From: Candidatus Magnetominusculus xianensis
GTDB taxonomy: Bacteria > Nitrospirota > Thermodesulfovibrionia > Thermodesulfovibrionales > Magnetobacteriaceae
Assembly: GCA_001541255.1 (NCBI GenBank)
Contig: LNQR01000116.1
Coordinates: forward strand, 1 to 53,627
Direction of reading: 5' to 3'
Length of the DNA: 53,627 bases
The position numbers and the translations under genes are program-made. Shown here piece by piece: positions 42,508 to 52,039 of the stretch (within the stretch, counting starts at the first letter, position 1; each line of letters opens with the position of its first letter). The notes under the pieces are model-generated. The model saw only the letters and a program-made list of their open reading frames with translations, searched no databases and had not been told where the DNA came from.

Positions 42508-44787
42508 ATGCTTAAACCGGTAAAGGCTGTATATTGTTTATTGGTTTGTATATATGTATTAACGGTTTTATGGTTGAAATATTCCAATATATATAGTTCA
42601 TATTTTTATAGTTCAGGCAATATATACCTTGTTTATAATCTGCTCAGGATTTTATTTTTTATTTTTATTATTTGGATATTGTACTACCCCGGATACCTGT
42701 TTATCGGGTTTATCAAAAAGAAATACCGTACGGAGCTGCCAGAGTTGGGCGGCCTGGATGTGTTTATCGTGTCATCGTTTGTTGGGGCTTCTTTTTACAA
42801 TGCTGTCGTTTTTATTTTAGGCTTGTTGAATCTGTTGTATTATGCCGTTATATTTTTTGCTACATTGTTTATACTATTGCTGTCGTATAAGCATTTTAAC
42901 AATATATGTCGCTCATTGCCAGCCGTAGCCGATAATATTGTCGATAATTGTACAAAAATAAATTGGAAGTGGTTGCTATCCAATTACATTGCAGCTCTTT
43001 TGGGTATATTGATAACTATATCCACAGTGTTTATATTCATAGTAAAAGGATTATCCCCCGATATCGTAACCAACGACACGGTAGGACACTATGTCCCATA
43101 CTATATTGAGGTCATAAAAAGACATAGCTTATGGATGAATAATTATTACCAGCATTTCTATGTATCCAAAGGCAATGGTCTGTTTTTTATGTCGATGATT
43201 CTTACAGATATACAATCGTCGCAATTGATATCGTTCCATTTCTTTATGTTGTCTACAGGTATGGTATTTTTGATGATCAGGCATGTAATGACTCGTTTAT
43301 CTTTAGGGAATAATATTGTATGGCCTCTTTTGGGAGTCTTCTCGTTTATGTATTCCATTACCAATATGGACAGCGAATTTCAGAAATACCATGTCATAAA
43401 AGGGTCGTTCGTGATACTCGTCATATATGTTTCTATGATAACCGCGTTATATAAGGACAATATACGAATATATTCTATTATATTGTCTTTATTGATATCG
43501 TCTGTGATTATAACTTCCCATCATATAGCAATAATAATTATACCTTATTTATTATGCATGATTGTTTATTATAGATTTATTATGAAAAATATCGTATATA
43601 AGATATATATATTGCCGCTTATCGCATCAATGCTATCGATAATGCTTGCCCTGACAATGAATTATTTAATGACAGGCCTTATAGATATTACACCGCTTAG
43701 TTTTACCTATAAGTATATGAACACGGCCATCTTGTCAAAATGGTTGAGCCCTTATGTGCTGTTGCATGATACGTCTTATGAGATACTGCGCCACTCATTA
43801 TCAGATTATGGCGGTTCAGAGAGTATTATATTATCAAAGTTAGAAGGGTTAAACCTGTTAGCAACCCTCAAGATGTTGTTGTATCTATTATGCTATGGCC
43901 CGCCCATAATAAATATCTCTGTGTATTGCGCCCTACTGGGTATTTTATTGATCATTGTTTTACAAAGAAACGATAGAAATGATATTCTCGACATTATGAT
44001 GCCGTTTCTTGCAGGCTATTTAGCGATATATGCCACAATAGTAATATTGACAAACTATTCCCCATATCTAAGGTCTATAAGTACAATCTTGCTATTTCTA
44101 AAGACAATGGTACTTATATTGCCACTTGTGTATTGTGTAGGACAAAAACGGCGCATTACCGGCTATATTGCCGCAATTGCCATATTGCTACATTTGGCGC
44201 TTGTAAGCGGAGGGATAATATATAGATATCCCAAAGGCGCATTAGACATAACAACCGGAAGGATAGGATTTAGTACGTTTTATTCATATTATTGGCCGCA
44301 TATGGTTTTATGCGAAAAGATTCACTCAATTGTGGGACGCGGTGAAAAAATAGAGCTATTGAACTTCTTTCCCGGGTGCTACGTAATACCCAACAATAAT
44401 TTTCAAAGGCCTTTAATGACCGATTATAATAAAAATAAAGAATTTACCGACATTATGTACGAGGATTTAGCCTCCGCAAAAAAAGTAATAGATAAATATG
44501 GCATACGCTATTTCCTGGTAGATTTAAGCCAGGATATCTGCAATGATATAGTATATTCATCCATATTCCGGCAATCGAACATGAAGGATAATCTCACTGT
44601 TAGTTGGTCTTCGGATAAGGTCTATCTGCTGACATGGAAGAACATAGGGGACAAACCGTTAGACGATGCCTTTATAGATATGTTGACCGGGAAATGCAAT
44701 GGCACATCGGGGCGGCGATATTTCGAGGTTGCAAGGGAAGCGTACACCGCCGAGCGCCGCGGTGAACTACAGCTGCGGGGATACTAA
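42508..44787 (+). CDS. polytopic membrane protein, GT-C-like glycosyltransferase
   Basis: Protein of about 759 aa with ten or more transmembrane helices, rich in Ile, Leu, Phe and Tyr. An early extracytoplasmic loop has GLSPDIVTNDTVGHYVPYYIEVIKRHSLWMN, resembling the acidic-loop region of GT-C transferases, which use lipid-linked sugar donors at the outer face of the membrane. The C-terminal 150 residues are soluble. I use ATG 42508; the frame is open to GTG 42415, but the extra 31 residues do not look like this protein. First gene of the glycan cluster. Function assigned by topology and context only. Confidence 0.55.
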   Translation: MLKPVKAVYCLLVCIYVLTVLWLKYSNIYSSYFYSSGNIYLVYNLLRILFFIFIIWILYYPGYLFIGFIKKKYRTELPELGGLDVFIVSSFVGASFYNAVVFILGLLNLLYYAVIFFATLFILLLSYKHFNNICRSLPAVADNIVDNCTKINWKWLLSNYIAALLGILITISTVFIFIVKGLSPDIVTNDTVGHYVPYYIEVIKRHSLWMNNYYQHFYVSKGNGLFFMSMILTDIQSSQLISFHFFMLSTGMVFLMIRHVMTRLSLGNNIVWPLLGVFSFMYSITNMDSEFQKYHVIKGSFVILVIYVSMITALYKDNIRIYSIILSLLISSVIITSHHIAIIIIPYLLCMIVYYRFIMKNIVYKIYILPLIASMLSIMLALTMNYLMTGLIDITPLSFTYKYMNTAILSKWLSPYVLLHDTSYEILRHSLSDYGGSESIILSKLEGLNLLATLKMLLYLLCYGPPIINISVYCALLGILLIIVLQRNDRNDILDIMMPFLAGYLAIYATIVILTNYSPYLRSISTILLFLKTMVLILPLVYCVGQKRRITGYIAAIAILLHLALVSGGIIYRYPKGALDITTGRIGFSTFYSYYWPHMVLCEKIHSIVGRGEKIELLNFFPGCYVIPNNNFQRPLMTDYNKNKEFTDIMYEDLASAKKVIDKYGIRYFLVDLSQDICNDIVYSSIFRQSNMKDNLTVSWSSDKVYLLTWKNIGDKPLDDAFIDMLTGKCNGTSGRRYFEVAREAYTAERRGELQLRGY

Positions 44788-45681
44788 GACAGCGCCTGCC
44801 TTTATCCCGTGAAGAGGCTCGGCTACTCTGCATATCATTATGGAGCCATCTTTTAGGGAGACCTCTATATCCCCGTTTCGATATACATGCTCTACGATTC
44901 CGGCCTTACCTTTTTTGTTTTTATAAGGGTAACACTCGGCAGAGGAAATCAATATGGTTTTAGGCTCACCGCCGTCAACGATGGTAGTTCTACTGAGAGG
45001 CCAAGGGTTGGAAGCCCGTATGAGGTTTAATATATCGTCAGTCTTTTTGTTCCATTGAATATACGTATGGGCTATTGTTCTATAGGGGAGGATTGGGTGT
45101 TCATCCGAGACGTATTTTATAGGCTTTGAGTTTGAGGCATCTTTCAAGAATGCTGCAGCCAATCTGCCTGCCGTCAAGGAGAGTTTATCCCTGAGCCTTC
45201 CGTCTGTGTCAGTTTTTTCTATCATCACTGGTTCCTGAGCATACATGTAACCGGTATCGATTTTATCGTGTTGAAGCAGGTGCAAGGTAACGGCAGTTTC
45301 AACCTCTGCATTTGCAATAGCCCAAAAGGTTGGGGTTCTTCCTCGATAGAAAGGTAATTTCGACAGATGTAAGTTGAAACTTCCGTTTTTCGGTATATCA
45401 AGAAGCTCTTTTTTCAGTATCTGGTTGAAAGTGCCTATCATGATCAGCCGCGGAGATAAATTCCGCAGCTCTTGAGCGTTTTCGTTGATATTGGGTGTTT
45501 GGCGATATTCTATTCCGTATCTAAGGCAAACCTCTTTCAATGGATTTTCTTGAGGTAAATATACATCTGGATAATGAACACCTTCCGGTTCGTAGACCCT
45601 GTCGATGATGAGTCCTTCGGATATTACGGTTCGTAGTATCCTGCAGCCGAAACCTCCCATGGTTAACAATATACATGACAT
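44767..45681 (-). CDS. formyltransferase-family protein (sugar N-formyltransferase-like)
   Basis: Protein of 304 aa with the formyltransferase fold. The catalytic triad is visible as N103, H105 (SFNLHLSKLPFYRGRTP) and D142 (KIDTG), the arrangement of 10-formyl-tetrahydrofolate-dependent enzymes. A C-terminal domain (about 205-304) resembles the OB-fold tail of methionyl-tRNA formyltransferase. The context (glycan genes, an ArnA-type decarboxylase downstream) favours an amino-sugar substrate. Its 3' end overlaps the convergent membrane-protein gene by 21 bp, and it is divergent from the WbqC gene. Confidence 0.72.
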   Translation of the reverse strand: MSCILLTMGGFGCRILRTVISEGLIIDRVYEPEGVHYPDVYLPQENPLKEVCLRYGIEYRQTPNINENAQELRNLSPRLIMIGTFNQILKKELLDIPKNGSFNLHLSKLPFYRGRTPTFWAIANAEVETAVTLHLLQHDKIDTGYMYAQEPVMIEKTDTDGRLRDKLSLTAGRLAAAFLKDASNSKPIKYVSDEHPILPYRTIAHTYIQWNKKTDDILNLIRASNPWPLSRTTIVDGGEPKTILISSAECYPYKNKKGKAGIVEHVYRNGDIEVSLKDGSIMICRVAEPLHGIKAGAVLVSPQL

Positions 45682-45750
45682 TTATAGGTACATGATATCA
45701 TAAGCCCGGCGTGTAAGGCAAATCGAGACCTGTACTTTTTTGAAGATATC

Positions 45751-45774
45751 TGGTACAATCGACTAATAGGGGGG
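45751..45774 (+). promoter_or_regulatory. candidate promoter and ribosome-binding site of WbqC gene
   Basis: TGGTACAAT (45751-45759) is an extended -10 element in the 100-bp divergent intergenic region. A very G-rich ribosome-binding site (AGGGGGG, 45768-45774) lies seven bases before the GTG start at 45782. The short distance from the -10 gives a near-leaderless-length 5' end, so the true start site may differ. Confidence 0.35.
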
Positions 45775-45781
45775 CATAACC

Positions 45782-46492
45782 GTGAAAGTTAGTATAATGC
45801 AGCCCGGGTATCTACCGTGGCTCGGATTTTTCGAGCTGATGGAACGTTCGGATGTATTCATTATATATGACGACGTAGATTACAATACCAGCTCTTGGCG
45901 AAATAGGAACAGGATTCGCACAAAGGACGGCTCTGCGTGGTTGACTGTACCGGTGTTGACCAAGGGCCGCAGTGGACAAAAAATCAATGAAGTGCAGATA
46001 AACAATAATGATTCCAAATGGACACAAAAACATTACAAATCGCTCGTTCAATACTATGGGCGCAGCCCTTATTTCGACAGGTATAATCCATTTTTCAGGG
46101 ACTTATACAACAGCAGTTGGGTAAAGTTAATAGACCTCGACATGGAGATAATTAACTACATGAGGCAAGAGCTTGACATCGGAACAAAAATAATTTATAG
46201 TTCGACCCTGTATGGAGCCGGGCAAAAAAACGTGAGGATAATCGAGATATGCAGGGAATTTGCGGCATCGGAGTATATTTCTCCAAACGGTGCGAAATCT
46301 TATATAGAGCCGCAATTGTTTGAGCAGGCAAATATAAAGCTAAAATTTCAGAACTACAAACATCCTGTCTATAGGCAAGTATATGATGGATTTGTCAGCC
46401 ACTTATCGACCGTGGATTTGCTTTTCAACCACGGCGGCTTCTCAAAAGAAATCATAATGTCAGGGTCGTGCCTGCCTAACTCGAATTCATGA
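45782..46492 (+). CDS. WbqC-like family protein
   Basis: Protein of 236 aa matching the WbqC family: MQPGYLPWLGFFELMERSDVFIIYDDVDY at the N-terminus, NRNRIRTKDGSAWLTVPV, and STLYGAG and SPNGAKSYI later. WbqC proteins are found in O-antigen and glycan loci; their reaction is not established to my knowledge. Start GTG 45782. The genes from here to 50445 run in one direction and most overlap or nearly touch. Confidence 0.85.
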   Translation: MKVSIMQPGYLPWLGFFELMERSDVFIIYDDVDYNTSSWRNRNRIRTKDGSAWLTVPVLTKGRSGQKINEVQINNNDSKWTQKHYKSLVQYYGRSPYFDRYNPFFRDLYNSSWVKLIDLDMEIINYMRQELDIGTKIIYSSTLYGAGQKNVRIIEICREFAASEYISPNGAKSYIEPQLFEQANIKLKFQNYKHPVYRQVYDGFVSHLSTVDLLFNHGGFSKEIIMSGSCLPNSNS

Positions 46493-46520
46493 AATTTTAT
46501 GGTGTTTCAAGTTTATTTTA

Positions 46521-47552
46521 ATGACGGATTTAGGTTATAATAGCGCAGCGATGGAAATGAATCCATTCTACAAAATGAGGGCAGGGGCTGAGGAATTTCC
46601 CCTTATGGTACATATTGAGATTACCTATGTATGTAACTCGAAATGTCCCCACTGCCCTTATACCGAGAGCAACTCCGACATTAGAAGGTTTAATTGGGAC
46701 AAAGGCAACAGGCATATCTCGGTAGGACTGTTTCAAAAAGTGGCGGATGAGGTAGGTAGCCATGGCAGATTTCTGAGAATAACAGGCGGCGGAGAGCCTA
46801 TGATGCACCCCGAGTGCGTAAATCTTATAGAGTATGCAAAGAAGGTCGGCTGTTCTGTCGGCCTCATAACCAACGGTTCTTTGATAACGCCTCCGGTGGC
46901 AGACGCGTTGCTCGATGTGGGACTGGATGTTATTGAATTTAGTGTAGATGCGGCCGACCACAAGACATATAAAAAAGTCCGCGCTGGCCTGGATTGGAAT
47001 CAACTAATGCGTAACATGGAATACATCCTAAGCAGAAGAAACAGTGAAAACCTCAAAACGCGGATAATAACAAGTGTTATTAACCAAAAATCCGTCATGG
47101 ACAAAATCGAGGCGATAGAGGCATTCTGGAAGCAGCGAGTAGATCATGTGGTTATCAGGAAGTTTCTTTCATGGGGAATGGTCAATAGAAAATTATCTGG
47201 CGATGATATACCTTTTTTAAATGTAGACACCCCGTGTCCGTATCCATACGAAAGGTGTATAATTACGCAGGAGGGGAAGCTGGTTTTATGCGGTTATGAC
47301 ATTGAGGGCGCCAATGCGGTTGGCAACATTAGCGAAACCACAATTAAGGCTATATGGAACTCTGTGGAGTACAAAAAATTGCGTGAGGCAATGTGGCTAA
47401 AACACTACGACGAAATTCCTTTTTGCCGTGACTGCCAGGATAGGATTTACAGGTCATGGGACCATAATTATCTTAAAACGTTGGAGCTGTCCGACTCCGG
47501 CAGAGAGGTAAACATACATTCGCATGTCTGCGGCAAGGACTCAAAGGACTGA
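46521..47552 (+). CDS. radical SAM/SPASM-type protein A
   Basis: Radical SAM protein of 343 aa with C38-x3-C42-x2-C45 (TYVCNSKCPHCPY), RITGGGEPMMHP, LITNGSL and EFSVDAADHKTYKKVR in the barrel. The C-terminal region has CPYPYERCIITQEGKLVLCGYD and FCRDCQD, a shortened SPASM-like Cys set for an auxiliary cluster. Start ATG 46521; ATG 46551 is possible, and a TATAAT at 46536-46541 would suit that later start. Tandem with a second such protein 5 bp downstream. Substrate unknown: a sugar, a lipid-linked intermediate or a peptide. Confidence 0.82.
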   Translation: MTDLGYNSAAMEMNPFYKMRAGAEEFPLMVHIEITYVCNSKCPHCPYTESNSDIRRFNWDKGNRHISVGLFQKVADEVGSHGRFLRITGGGEPMMHPECVNLIEYAKKVGCSVGLITNGSLITPPVADALLDVGLDVIEFSVDAADHKTYKKVRAGLDWNQLMRNMEYILSRRNSENLKTRIITSVINQKSVMDKIEAIEAFWKQRVDHVVIRKFLSWGMVNRKLSGDDIPFLNVDTPCPYPYERCIITQEGKLVLCGYDIEGANAVGNISETTIKAIWNSVEYKKLREAMWLKHYDEIPFCRDCQDRIYRSWDHNYLKTLELSDSGREVNIHSHVCGKDSKD

Positions 47553-47557
47553 AAGCA

Positions 47558-48514
47558 GTGGCGACCCCGGACCTGAACAAGGTAAAGTTGACATTGAAGA
47601 AATTGAGCCTGCCGAAGCTTGCTATTGTCGAGGTAGTAGCGGGATGTAACCTGAGTTGTGTCATGTGCCCTCAGAAAACCATGGATAAACCCAAAGGAAA
47701 GATGTCATTTGCCATATGGAAGAAGATTATAGACGAGATAGCGGAGCGAGACCCTAACATAGAGGTGTGGCCCGCTATAATGGGTGAGCCGATGTTGATG
47801 GGAGACATGCTTTTTAAGATGATTAAATACGCCAAGGACAAGGGGATTAAAAAGGTAATATTGAATACGAATGCAACGTTGATGAACAGAGAAGCCTCGC
47901 AGAGGCTTATCGATACCGGAGTTGACCAGCTTATTTTCGGCCTGGACGCTGCCTCCGAAGAGGTTTACAGTAAAATCAGGATTAATGGGGATTATAAAGA
48001 AGTAGAGTCCAATATACTTTATATGGCCGGGTTGGTAAGTGACAGAAAATTGAGCAAACCGATGTTAATAGCCCAGTTTATCGAAATGGATGAAAATACC
48101 CATGAAAAAATATTGTTTAAAGAAATGTGGTTGAAAAAAGGACTCGTGGTAAAATTAAGACCACGGTTAGGCTGGGGATATGGCGTTAAGGCAGAGAACC
48201 TGAGTTATGCCACAGAGGAGCGTATACCCTGTCCATGGATTATGAGGACGATGAATATACATTGGAATGGAAAGGTAGCCCAGTGTGACGCCGATTACCA
48301 GGGGCATTTTTATGCTGGTGACCTGAATTTTCAGACAATAGACGAGGTATGGAATGGAGAGTTGAGGCGCAGACGACAGTTGCATTGGGATAACCAGTGG
48401 CTCTCGCTACCATGCATAAAGTGTCAGGACTGGAAAGCGGGCCTTTCTGAGTTTTATTTTCCGGACAAACCGGAGGAAATAATCTATAAGCCACAGCTCG
48501 AGGATGGTTTATAG
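47558..48514 (+). CDS. radical SAM/SPASM-type protein B
   Basis: Radical SAM protein of 318 aa, with C30-x3-C34-x2-C37 (VVAGCNLSCVMCPQK), VWPAIMGEPMLMGD in place of the usual GGEP, LNTNATLM and FGLDAASEEVYSKIR. The C-terminal part has CPWIMRTMNIHWNGKVAQCDADY and LPCIKCQDW. It is clearly related to protein A but quite diverged. The MGEP instead of GGEP near the SAM-binding region is unusual. Start GTG 47558. Its 3' end overlaps the creatininase-family frame. Confidence 0.82.
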   Translation: MATPDLNKVKLTLKKLSLPKLAIVEVVAGCNLSCVMCPQKTMDKPKGKMSFAIWKKIIDEIAERDPNIEVWPAIMGEPMLMGDMLFKMIKYAKDKGIKKVILNTNATLMNREASQRLIDTGVDQLIFGLDAASEEVYSKIRINGDYKEVESNILYMAGLVSDRKLSKPMLIAQFIEMDENTHEKILFKEMWLKKGLVVKLRPRLGWGYGVKAENLSYATEERIPCPWIMRTMNIHWNGKVAQCDADYQGHFYAGDLNFQTIDEVWNGELRRRRQLHWDNQWLSLPCIKCQDWKAGLSEFYFPDKPEEIIYKPQLEDGL

Positions 48515-49388
48515 TCTTATGGGCGGCAATTTCTCTTCACTTGATATATATAAAAACAAGAATCCCGGAAACGACAAATTGACCATTTGTGCGATACCTT
48601 TCGGGGCAGTCGAACAGCATGGCCCTGTGCTGCCAATCTCAACGGATTCCATACTGGCTGAGCACCTTCTGAAGGCCTTGGCCGAGAAAGTATCACATAG
48701 GTATAATGTGTTCATCTATCCAGGTATACATTATACCCCATGTTCCAGCAGTGCCGAATATCCCGGCAATTCCTCGGTAGATAACGACGTGTTTCGCAGC
48801 TATACACATAGCGTCCTGTCAAATTTCTTGAAAGAAGAGACTGATATAATTATGCTTTTTAACGGTCATGGGACTATAGAAGGACATTTGAACGAAGTAG
48901 TCTACAAATTAATGGAACGGCAGTATATGGCCAACCAGGAACCCATAAAGTACTTTTTTGTTGCAAATGCGTATGGCGGCAGGTCGGGATTTGGCAATAA
49001 AATAGGTTCTCCAATGGGCAGGCACGCGGATTGGTTCGAGTTTCTCGTTTTATATAAAATCTTTGGGAAGGAATACTTTACGGAAGAGAAAATGAGCTGC
49101 CTTCACTCCATTCAGGCATTGTCAGGAAATCAGGGCAGGGAAGACGGGGTTTTGGGGCTGCCGATAAAATATCGCTCCCAATATGGCACGATAGGCCCGG
49201 TGCTGCCACAACAAGGGGATTACACGTTATTGTCCGAGCAGTTGTGGAGTTTTTTGCTTGAGCACATGGAGAAAGAAATAGTTGAAAAAATAGATACGTT
49301 TATCGCCCGTTGGGCTTTTAAGGATAATCTTACAGTAATCGGCGATTTTGAAGACATTTTAAGGAGGTTCAACCGCGAAAGTGAATAA
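48504..49388 (+). CDS. creatininase-family amidohydrolase
   Basis: Protein of 294 aa of the creatininase/MftE/ArfB-type fold. The metal-binding parts are AVEQHGPVLPISTDSILAEH (Glu, His, Asp), FNGHGTIEGHLNEV and, further on, GSPMGRHADWFEF. These supply ligands for a dinuclear metal site. Members cleave amide bonds, including peptide bonds in mycofactocin maturation. ATG 48504 overlaps the radical SAM gene by 11 bp; ATG 48519 just after its stop is also possible. Tight coupling to two SPASM-type genes recalls mycofactocin-type modification, though no precursor was found. Confidence 0.78.
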   Translation: MVYSLMGGNFSSLDIYKNKNPGNDKLTICAIPFGAVEQHGPVLPISTDSILAEHLLKALAEKVSHRYNVFIYPGIHYTPCSSSAEYPGNSSVDNDVFRSYTHSVLSNFLKEETDIIMLFNGHGTIEGHLNEVVYKLMERQYMANQEPIKYFFVANAYGGRSGFGNKIGSPMGRHADWFEFLVLYKIFGKEYFTEEKMSCLHSIQALSGNQGREDGVLGLPIKYRSQYGTIGPVLPQQGDYTLLSEQLWSFLLEHMEKEIVEKIDTFIARWAFKDNLTVIGDFEDILRRFNRESE

Positions 49389-50445
49389 AGAGAAGACGGT
49401 TTTCATTATAGGTATAGACGGTTTTATAGGCTCTAATTTATTGCAGGAATTGCTTTCAAGGGGTGGGTATATAGTAAAAGGCCTAGATTTTAACGACAAT
49501 AGGGTGTGCTGTTTTAATGGACACAAAAATTTTCATTTCGTCAAAGGAGACATCTACGAAAACCTGAAACTGATAGAGCAAATGATTCAAGAATCGGACG
49601 TTGTGTTACCTCTAGCGGCTATAGCCCAGCCTAAGCTGTATATACTCGACCCCATAAACGTGTTCAAGCTGGACTTTGAGGCTAACCTGGAAATAATAAA
49701 AATGGTAGTGAAACATAAAAAATATCTCGTGTTTCCATCGACGAGCGAGGTTTACGGCAAGGTATCGTCTGAGTATTTTAACGAAGACAATACTGACCTG
49801 GTAGTAGGCCCGATAAACCAGCAGCGCTGGATATATAGCTCGATAAAGCAGCTTCTCGACAGAGTGATTCATGCTTATGGAGTGAAGAATGGACTGAGGT
49901 ACTGCTGTTTTAGGCCTTTTAATTGGATAGGTCCGGGGCTGGATTGTATGCGCGATGCTATGGAAGGGAATAGCCGCGTAGTGTCGTCGTTTTTTGGACG
50001 GCTTTTGATGAAAAAACCGATTTTAATCGTAGGAGATGGCAGTCAGTGTCGCTGTTTTACAGACGTAAAAGATGGGGTGGACTGCCTCGTTAGTATAATA
50101 GACAACGAGGTTACCTGTAATGGTCACATTTTTAACATAGGCAACCCGGATAACTTTATGTCAATATACAATCTGGCCATTAAATGTATAGATATTTTCA
50201 AGAAACATGCCGATATTCCTCATGATTTGAAAAAACACGCAATTTATGAATTCGTATCGCAGATGGAATACTACGGCAAGGGCTATGAAGACATAACCCA
50301 TAGAAGGCCTTCCATAAAAAAGGCGGAAACTGTTTTAGATTGGAAACCAATCGTAAAATTGGAAGACTCTTTGGCGAGTACACTTTCTTATCTATATAGC
50401 GATTACAAGCAAAACGGCTGTTCTATCAGTACAAACGCACTATAA
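49381..50445 (+). CDS. NAD-dependent ArnA-type UDP-sugar decarboxylase/epimerase
   Basis: Short-chain (SDR) sugar enzyme of 354 aa. The Rossmann motif GIDGFIG starts at G11. FPSTSEVYGK supplies the Ser/Thr region, and YSSIKQLLDRVIHAYG is the Tyr-x3-Lys active site. FRPFNWIGPGLD, SQCRCFTDVKDGVDCL, FNIGNP and YYGKGYEDITHRRPSIKKA closely follow the C-terminal domain of ArnA (UDP-glucuronate decarboxylase). In ArnA this domain is fused to a formyltransferase; here a formyltransferase is a separate gene at 44767. Start GTG 49381 with AGGAGG upstream, overlapping the preceding gene. Confidence 0.82.
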   Translation: MNKEKTVFIIGIDGFIGSNLLQELLSRGGYIVKGLDFNDNRVCCFNGHKNFHFVKGDIYENLKLIEQMIQESDVVLPLAAIAQPKLYILDPINVFKLDFEANLEIIKMVVKHKKYLVFPSTSEVYGKVSSEYFNEDNTDLVVGPINQQRWIYSSIKQLLDRVIHAYGVKNGLRYCCFRPFNWIGPGLDCMRDAMEGNSRVVSSFFGRLLMKKPILIVGDGSQCRCFTDVKDGVDCLVSIIDNEVTCNGHIFNIGNPDNFMSIYNLAIKCIDIFKKHADIPHDLKKHAIYEFVSQMEYYGKGYEDITHRRPSIKKAETVLDWKPIVKLEDSLASTLSYLYSDYKQNGCSISTNAL

Positions 50446-50581
50446 AAAACAAGGAGAGGGGAAAGGACAGTGACTGGCACAGTATCTTACGGGATATAGG
50501 GATAAATGAGGAACCTATGTTGCCGAATCCGCTCTTAACCTTTTAGTGTGTTTGTCTTTGCTGTTCTAAGATTTCAGTGTA

Positions 50582-52039
50582 TTATTTCTTTCCTACACGG
50601 TCAGTAGGCCACGCGCCATATTTGAATCCTAAGGGATTGCCAATAGTATTTCTGAAATAATCGAGGGCAGGCAGCAGTTTAAGATTAAAAAATCTAAACT
50701 CTTGCATGAGATTCAAGCTTCCGATGAAATTGTACAGATTGTTGGGTTTACTGTTTAACAAGAGTTTCCCAAAAGGGCCTTTCATCAGGCCTTTTTTGAC
50801 GGATAGTGAGAAGAGGTTTGCGATATTGATAAACTGTTCTCTGTGAGGAGTTTTTACTATGGGATTAAGCGGGGCCGCGTCAAAGTCGTCAATGGAATAG
50901 TTTTTATCGATATAACCGTTTTCCTGCGCCCATTTGGTCAACTGTAGAGCTGGATGTGGAAGGAAGACGTTACAGCGCGCAAAGTCAACACCACATGTGG
51001 CATTAAGCTGAATAGTACTTAAGGCTTCTTCGAGAGTCTCCGATGGCAATCCTATCATGTTAGTGGCCATTAATTTTATGCCGACCTTTTTGAATGCGCG
51101 GCATACCTCAACTGCCTGTTCCTGTGTCCAGTATTTTTTCAACAGCTCCTCACGGATTCGCTTGCTGCCGGACTCAAGACCAATTTGCACACCTACACAT
51201 CCGGCGGATTTAAGCAGCCCTATGGCCTCCATGTTTGTGTCGGCCCTTGCGTTACAGGTAAAGGGGAGTTTAATCGTGTCCTTGTAGATATTAGCGAATT
51301 CCTTGAGCCATTTCAAGTCATGGCCGAAGGTATCGTCGGAGAAATGTATGCTGTTAAGTGGGGCAATACCTTGAATTGATTCAATCTCTCCAATTACATA
51401 TTGTGGAGATTTTTGTCTATGAAGCCGCCCTTTACCAAGCATTTCTTGCTTGTATAGCGGGGCATGGCAAAATGTGCATGGGTAAGGGCAGCCAATTTCC
51501 GTTATGAGTCTTTTCAGAGACATATTTTTCAGAAAAGGATACTTAAAAAAAAGCGACCGGTCAGGGAATGGAAGGCTGTCTAAATCTTCCAGCAAGTGCC
51601 CTATAGGGTTTTTATGCCATGTACCGGAGAAATTAATCCAAAGTCCGGCAATATCGGTTACATTTTCACCTTTCGAAAGGCTGTTAAGCAAAGTGGCAAG
51701 CGGCACTTCACCCTCGCCCCTGCAGATATAGTCAAAGGCCCCGGATTCAGCCATATGCTCAGGATAATACGTAGCATGCGGCCCGCCAGCAATTGTCGGA
51801 ATTACAGACTCGGAACGTATTTTCTTCCCAAGCGAGTAGGCAAACCGGTGAGAACCGGTTACTATACTAAACCCTATGATGTCAGGCTTGGTGGTTTTGA
51901 TATAATCGAATATATCCTTAACATGCGAATATAGGACTACGTCGGCGGTATGACCACCAGTTCGGGATATATAGGCAATTATCGAAGCCACACCAAGTGA
52001 TTCTTGAAGCCCGTTTTCTATGATAAAAAGAATTTTCAT
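50582..52039 (-). CDS. B12-binding-type radical SAM protein
   Basis: Protein of 485 aa. N-terminal Rossmann-type region with KPDIIGFSIVTGSH and IPTIAGGPHATYYPEHM, followed by YICRGEGEVPLATLL, as in cobalamin-binding radical SAM proteins. The cluster motif is C184-x3-C188-x2-C191 (EIGCPYPCTFCHAP), the usual spacing. IHFSDDTFG and GLESGSKRIREELLKK follow in the barrel. It overlaps the flavoprotein stop by ATGA, so the two are co-translated. It differs from the three RiPP enzymes at 593-6129 in Cys spacing and sequence. Substrate may be a lipid, sugar or isoprenoid. Confidence 0.83.
   Translation of the reverse strand: MKILFIIENGLQESLGVASIIAYISRTGGHTADVVLYSHVKDIFDYIKTTKPDIIGFSIVTGSHRFAYSLGKKIRSESVIPTIAGGPHATYYPEHMAESGAFDYICRGEGEVPLATLLNSLSKGENVTDIAGLWINFSGTWHKNPIGHLLEDLDSLPFPDRSLFFKYPFLKNMSLKRLITEIGCPYPCTFCHAPLYKQEMLGKGRLHRQKSPQYVIGEIESIQGIAPLNSIHFSDDTFGHDLKWLKEFANIYKDTIKLPFTCNARADTNMEAIGLLKSAGCVGVQIGLESGSKRIREELLKKYWTQEQAVEVCRAFKKVGIKLMATNMIGLPSETLEEALSTIQLNATCGVDFARCNVFLPHPALQLTKWAQENGYIDKNYSIDDFDAAPLNPIVKTPHREQFINIANLFSLSVKKGLMKGPFGKLLLNSKPNNLYNFIGSLNLMQEFRFFNLKLLPALDYFRNTIGNPLGFKYGAWPTDRVGKK

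Noticed and set aside
42306..42515. 69-aa plus-strand frame before the glycan cluster
   Set aside because: Not similar to anything I know, unusual composition, overlaps the extended frame of the membrane protein; could be a gene fragment but support is too weak.
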